Shown here in pieces: positions 59,042-64,000 of a DNA stretch of 64,000 nucleotides; within the stretch, counting starts at the first letter, position 1; each line of letters opens with the position of its first letter. The notes below the pieces were generated by a model. It was not told the origin of the DNA. It did not search any database and saw only the letters and a list, made by a program, of their open reading frames with translations. The DNA is from Poecilobothrus nobilitatus (Eukaryota; Arthropoda; Insecta; Diptera; Dolichopodidae), in the NCBI GenBank assembly GCA_947095535.1, contig OX352774.1:114393996-114457995 (forward strand), read 5' to 3'. The position numbers and the translations under genes were made by a program.

Positions 59042-60480
59042 GTAAAAGGAACGCAAACCTTATATCAATTCATAAATTTTTTACCTATCTCCCTTCACCC
59101 ATCTTCCAACATGATAAGATATATGAAGGGCCTTCAGTACTACGTTGATTCTTTCTACGTATTATATTCCATTCTGCATAAAAAAGCCTTTCATTTTTTC
59201 GTAATCAGCAAACATTTAAACATTACAAACAGTTTAATAATCTAAGAAAAATTGTCAAAAAGATGTAGCAGGTATGTTTGATGCATTTAGCATTTAGCAT
59301 TTGATGCATAGACATCTCCACCAAACAGCTGGTGCTGGTATTAGGTGAAAGTCCTATGATCCTTCAGTGATGAATCTTTACTTAAATTGACCAATTCCCT
59401 AAAATATATAAACAGTTATCAATCTAACTTACAGTATTGAAATAATATATAATATAATAATATCCTATAATATAATATAATAATTAATTCATAATAATAT
59501 CATGTAATAAAATATAATAATAATAATATGCACTAATCGCATTGATAATAGTGGCTCAGTGAAGACACTGCTATGTTGAATGTTGCCGCCAGTTTCATTA
59601 CGACAACGCTAAGTTGAGTGATGGCCTCTGCTTACCGTGTAGGTATTTTTTAAGTTCCTTGTTGAATTTCTCCAGCGTTAAGATGCCCTTAATGCTATCC
59701 GGTAGATTGTTGAATATTGTTATGGAGGAAGATAGCAAATTTTTACGCATGAATTCAACCCTCGCACGATTGATAATAAGGTGATCGGCTGCTCTAGTGT
59801 TGTAATTGTGAACCTCAGAATGAGTAGCGATATGAATGGCGGATTTGTTAGGTCCTTTTTTATCCTGAATATATACTTAGCTTTTTTTTGTTCGATGATG
59901 TTGTGTATGTTCAGTTGCCCAGTTGCAACATATATTTCTCGCTCATTTGCTCTCCAATCTAATTTATATAACCTCCTTAGCGCCTTGTTTTGTAATATGT
60001 GCACTCTTTTTATTAAATAATTAGACGAGATTGCCCAGCATATCAAATTATACCTTATGTGTGACATTATGTGCGCATTATAAATTAAGTTCGCTGTTTC
60101 TTCCTTCAGTATTATCCCAGATTTCTTAACTGCACCTATTAGAGCCGCTATTTTATTGCAGAAGTTATCCACATGATAATGCCAACCCAGTTTATCATCC
60201 ATTAGTAGTCCAAGATACCTAAATAGAGCTGTTCTTTCAACCTTCATATTCCTGGTTTTTATATTTGGTGCAATATCCTGCGCTCCTCTTGGCTTGAAAA
60301 TCATGTATTTTGTTTTAGTTCCGTTAAGCGTGAGTTTATTCCCCGTAATCCAGTCATAGTATCTACTAAGATCCTCGTTAGCTGTTTCCTCTAGCTCTTT
60401 TTCATTCTTTGCCGCGTACATTAGGCACGTGTCATCAGCGAATATAAAATTAACAGGTTGATATTTACAGGTTGAGTGAA
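59042..60480 (-). mobile_element. LINE copy 2 (jockey/CR1-like), 5'-truncated
   Basis: An open reading frame of about 240 codons (59720 to about 60450) encodes the reverse transcriptase from the catalytic FADDT (about 60440) onwards: DWITGNKLTLNGTKTKYMIF, RYLGLLMDDKLGWHYHVD, AHIMSHIRYNLICWA, VHILQNKALRRLYKLDWRA. These are palm-to-thumb motifs of jockey/CR1-group LINEs. The 3' untranslated part (59042-59719) is shared with copy 1. Everything upstream of FADD is missing, so it is dead on arrival. Relative to copy 1 it lacks about 230 bases near 59535. Confidence 0.85.
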
Positions 60481-62779
60481 CGGGAAAGACCCTTCATAAT
60501 ATATTACTAACAAATAATTCTTCTGCTACATAATTGTTTCCTTCACTTGTACTACAATCCTAATTTTTGCGTTTTTAACAACAAATTTCATCAACAAAGA
60601 ATAAAAAGTAATGAAGGCTGGCTCTACTAAAATGTTGATGAACAAACTATTATTTTATTAAAACTATGATTTTAGAATCAACTCTCTTTTTTTTAGAGAT
60701 ATTTGAGCACAAAGCCTTTAAAATTCCAGTTTAAATACCGACAAAACACGGTAATTGAATTTTGTTCCAACCTACAAAGTTCGGTTCTCATAAATACTAT
60801 GGTTTCAGTTGGAGACAACCATATATTTAATTTTGTAAACCGAATCAGTTTGTATGGCTACATCTTTATTATTTTATTTTTTATTTAGTTCAGTCAATTT
60901 TCATTTTACAGTTGCGTTATTTCATCGAAACAGTTCAACGAGTTGTTGGAGGAAACAGTAAAATTTCTCACCAACTCTTCTGAACTCTTTATAATATTTG
61001 AAAATTATTGGTTATATTGCTTTATTGGTTTCTATTGTAATCAGATATCAGTTATATTTGTCGAAACTCTGTTAACTTAACTGATAATTTTTGTGCCTTG
61101 CTATCAAATTACATTTACAATAATTTCGGACCTAAAAATAAATCTTTTTTGTCAATGAAGGAAATATCTTCCAATTTTTGAGTTTTTTTTCTCTTTTTTT
61201 ACCATTCTAAATTTAAATTCTTTTTGTGATATTAAAATTTGAAATATACTTGAGGGTGATCAACACTCATTATCAATAGTTTATTTCAGAATATGTTGAA
61301 GAATTTTTTACTATGGTTGATGCAACAATTGCTGTATCAATTGTAAATGCTACAATATTTATTGTATTTTTTTTTTTTTTAGAATATTGTAAAATTTTTA
61401 ATTTGATATTTTATCATACTATAATCAATACAAACAATAATCAAGCTAGTAAATTTAAAGTATTAAATAAATAAAAATTTTTAAATTTTTTTAATATAAA
61501 AATGAAATGTAAAAATTCTAAACGTTTTAGTTTTTAAATAAAAAAAAAAAAAAAGAAAATCATAATTAGATTTTTTTCATAATTCACAATGCTTCCTTGA
61601 TTATTTTCATAATTCACAATATTAAATTGTTTAATGAACAGATCACATTCCTCAACATTTTATTCTTTTTTTGTTTTTTCCTTAATCAACAATGAATAAT
61701 TACTTATTACTTACCTTGCCTATTTTGTTTCTATATATTATTTAATTAATACTTATCCATATATATATATACAAGTATTATATATGTATTTATAAAAAGA
61801 TATACAAATATTTATTATTTAATTGCAAAAAAATAAAAAAAATATATCCTTTCAATATGAACTAATAATTTTATTTTATATATATACTTGTTACATAATA
61901 TGGTATAATATTCGTATATCCTGGCAGGATAATAATTATATACAAAAAAATCTCAACATTATTATTTTCTGGTTCCAATTTTATTTTTTTTTTTTTTAGT
62001 TTTAAAACTTTTGTAAATGATTCCGAATACTTTTATTAATATAATAATGTGTTGGGATCAAATGTCGAAAACGAATTTATCTAAATACTAGGCAATCGTA
62101 AGAATAAAATAAGATTTATGTTTTCTGATTTATTGTAAATTGAGTTCAGTATGTAATTTAACTTTTTAATTTTTATATAACGATGTTTTAAATATGTACG
62201 AAAGGAACATGTTAGGAGGTATACAATAAAAACAAAAATCTTTTTTTTTCTTATCCTATAAGATTCTCTTAGTGATCCATTCTAAGAAAGGAAACGTAAG
62301 TATTAAAACCAACGTTTATAGATCTAAAGAAAAATGGACAGTATTAAAAAAACATAAATAAATATTAGGGAAAAGCAGTCTTTGATACAAACTTAAATTT
62401 AAACAGAGAGATTATATGATGGTGATATTATTCTTTAGAAAGGAATTTTTAGATAGGCACATTTAGGCTTCTTTTAACAAAGTAATTGTATTACTTTAAA
62501 ATTTGTTTTTGTTTTATTATGGAATTTTAAAACTTATCTAATTGTTTAAATTTGTTTAAATATAAAATAGATTTTTGCAAATTTGAAATGGCTTACTTAG
62601 CTGTTTTTCGCTCTAGCACAATCATCGTTACGTTAGTTACAACCGCATGTCTAAAAATCTTAATAAATTTAATATACGCGGTATAAAAAGTTATTTAACT
62701 CTAATATCTTTAAAATTTTAGCAGTTATTATTTTTTTTTTGAAGTTAAAAACAAATCAAAACTTAAATCCTTAGGAGTT
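60481..62779. other. AT-rich stretch, no supported gene
   Basis: No supported gene or repeat. A 61-residue open frame at 60703-60888 has no recognisable motif. Confidence 0.45.
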
Positions 62780-63715
62780 TTTTTTCTTTCCTATTCCCTT
62801 GGGCTTAGGAAACATAGGGCCTCCACAAAGCCTTTGTATCTAACTCTATTTTGTGCTAGTATTTTTACTTCAGACCAATTTTTCCGTGCTTCCTCTATTT
62901 CCTTCATTACTGTCCTTCTCCACGTAATTATGGATCTTCCCAATTTTCTTTTTCCTTGAAGCTTCCAATCAAGGGCCTATCATTACCTATCTTTACCTAT
63001 CATGATATTATTTGTGGCCAGAATATTCTGCATATTATTCGGAAACAACTCTTGAGGAACACTTATAATTTGTAGATTATTTTTTCTGTGACCAGCCATG
63101 TTTCGGTGCCATGTAGCAAGACCGATTTAACACATGTTTCGAGTGTTGTAAATTTTGTGGGTCTATTAACTTGTGCTGATCGCCATACTTTCCATAGTCT
63201 TATAAACACGGCTTTAGCTTTCTTGATTTTAGCCTCTACATCCTCTAATGCTCCACCCCCGTTGTAACTGTGCACCTACCCAAGCTAGTTATAATTCGAT
63301 ACATCTTCTAGTGGTGTATCTTTTACTATTATTGGTGTGGTGCTGGTTGTATTTATCCTCATTATTTTTGTTTTCCCCATGTTCATTTTGATACTGACTT
63401 CCGCCGCACTCCTTGAAAGCTCGCCGATCTTGCTTTGCATGTTGGTGTGAGAATGCAATAAGAGAAATATGTCGTCGGCGTAGTCTAAATCATCTAGTTT
63501 TTTTGTGAGGTACCAGTTTATACCTCCTCTGGTTGCGTTATCTGTTTTATTCATGACTACGTCTAATACAACCTTAAACAGGAGAGGAAAGAGGGGGCAG
63601 CCTTATTTTACACCATTCTGCAATTTTATTACCATACTCAATTTTCCTTTATGGAGTCCTTAGCAGTTACTTCAATATAAATAGTTTTTAAGGTCTCAGC
63701 TACAAACAAATATCC
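62780..63715 (-). mobile_element. RTE-like LINE, C-terminal half, decayed
   Basis: From the 5' side on the minus strand: LKTIYIEVTAKDSI, NGVK then a stop then GCPLFPLLFKVVLD (about 63550-63610), DLDYADDIFLLLHSHTNMQS (about 63450-63510), KTKIMRINTTSTTPI, DVEAKIKKAKAVFIRLWKVW, VKSVLLHGTETW, and the classic end WRRTVMKEIEEARKNW...RVRYKGFVEALC with a TAG at 62791-62793. These motifs match RTE-type proteins. A few stops and shifts break the frame. The 3' end is just after the stop in an A-rich run. Confidence 0.85.
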
Positions 63716-64000
63716 ACAATTATGGTTTAATTATCTGTACTTTAATATTTGTGATTACAATGTAAAATATTTATGTAATTATTAAAAAAACAGAAAAGAA
63801 AAAACTCAGAATCCGACGACGGATCTGACTGTTAAACTAACAATCGTATAATAACTGATGTTTGCAAATAAAAAAAATTCAATGAAAATTACAGGTATGT
63901 ATAAATGTACCAATAGACATACATCAATATTATAACTTATAGTTAAGGTATGAATTAATAACTTTTTTTTTTGTGCAGAGAAAAAAAATTCATTTTTTTA
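63716..64000. other. AT-rich end of window, nothing seen
   Basis: No coding signal or recognisable repeat. Confidence 0.4.

Noticed and set aside
1..64000. CRISPR arrays, bacterial operons or ribosome binding sites
   Set aside because: The window is eukaryotic: GT-AG introns, eukaryotic gene families and insect mobile elements. No regularly spaced short repeats with unique spacers were seen.

Overview
The window looks like nuclear DNA of an insect, probably a dipteran. It is extremely AT-rich, carries many palindromic ACATATGT-type microsatellites, and holds three conserved eukaryotic genes, two of them with short GT-AG introns. Its mobile elements are typical of insects: a gypsy/errantivirus-type LTR element with an env remnant, jockey-like and RTE-like LINEs, a DD41D mariner relative, hAT and Harbinger-like short elements, and elements resembling the Drosophila DINE-1/Helentron type. 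The species cannot be named from sequence alone.

All three recognisable genes are on the minus strand. Positions 2828-4082 hold ALKBH1, a DNA/tRNA dioxygenase, in four exons that join without a frame break. Positions 8870-10573 hold an uninterrupted asparagine synthetase gene (ASNS). Positions 31516-37635 hold TRAPPC11 (gryzun/foie gras), a TRAPP vesicle-tethering subunit, in about 15 exons. Its splice sites are intact, but the frame fails to close at two homopolymer runs. The genes share no pathway and look like unrelated single-copy housekeeping neighbours.

The rest is accessory DNA. Positions 5060-5807 hold a non-autonomous hAT with a perfect 8-bp target duplication. Positions 11987-13015 and 59042-60480 hold two differently deleted copies of one LINE. 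Around 13.4 kb is a 50-bp dead fragment of ASNS. Positions 15325-16209 (DD41D mariner) and 16318-16668 (TTA-flanked MITE) sit side by side. Fragments of one RTE-like LINE family lie at 19.3-20.2, 29.75-30.13 and 62.8-63.7 kb. Two near-identical DINE-1-like elements of about 1.5 kb lie at 21.7-23.3 and 50.3-51.8 kb, with diverged relatives at 6.4, 40, 43.8 and 49.6 kb. A decayed gypsy/errantivirus occupies 23.6-29.7 kb.

The region from 38 to 51 kb mixes MITEs, two tRNA-derived SINE families, a tandem array of about 130 bp and long perfect hairpins. From 51.8 to 58.2 kb and 60.5 to 62.8 kb I see almost nothing but AT-rich sequence, apart from one small GC-rich island near 55.2 kb. A pentameric GGTAT satellite with a 50-bp higher-order repeat lies at 58.2-58.7 kb.

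I found no clearly new biological system. The points most worth checking are the two TRAPPC11 frame breaks, the DINE-1-like family, the ASNS fragment, and several perfect inverted repeats that no annotated element explains.
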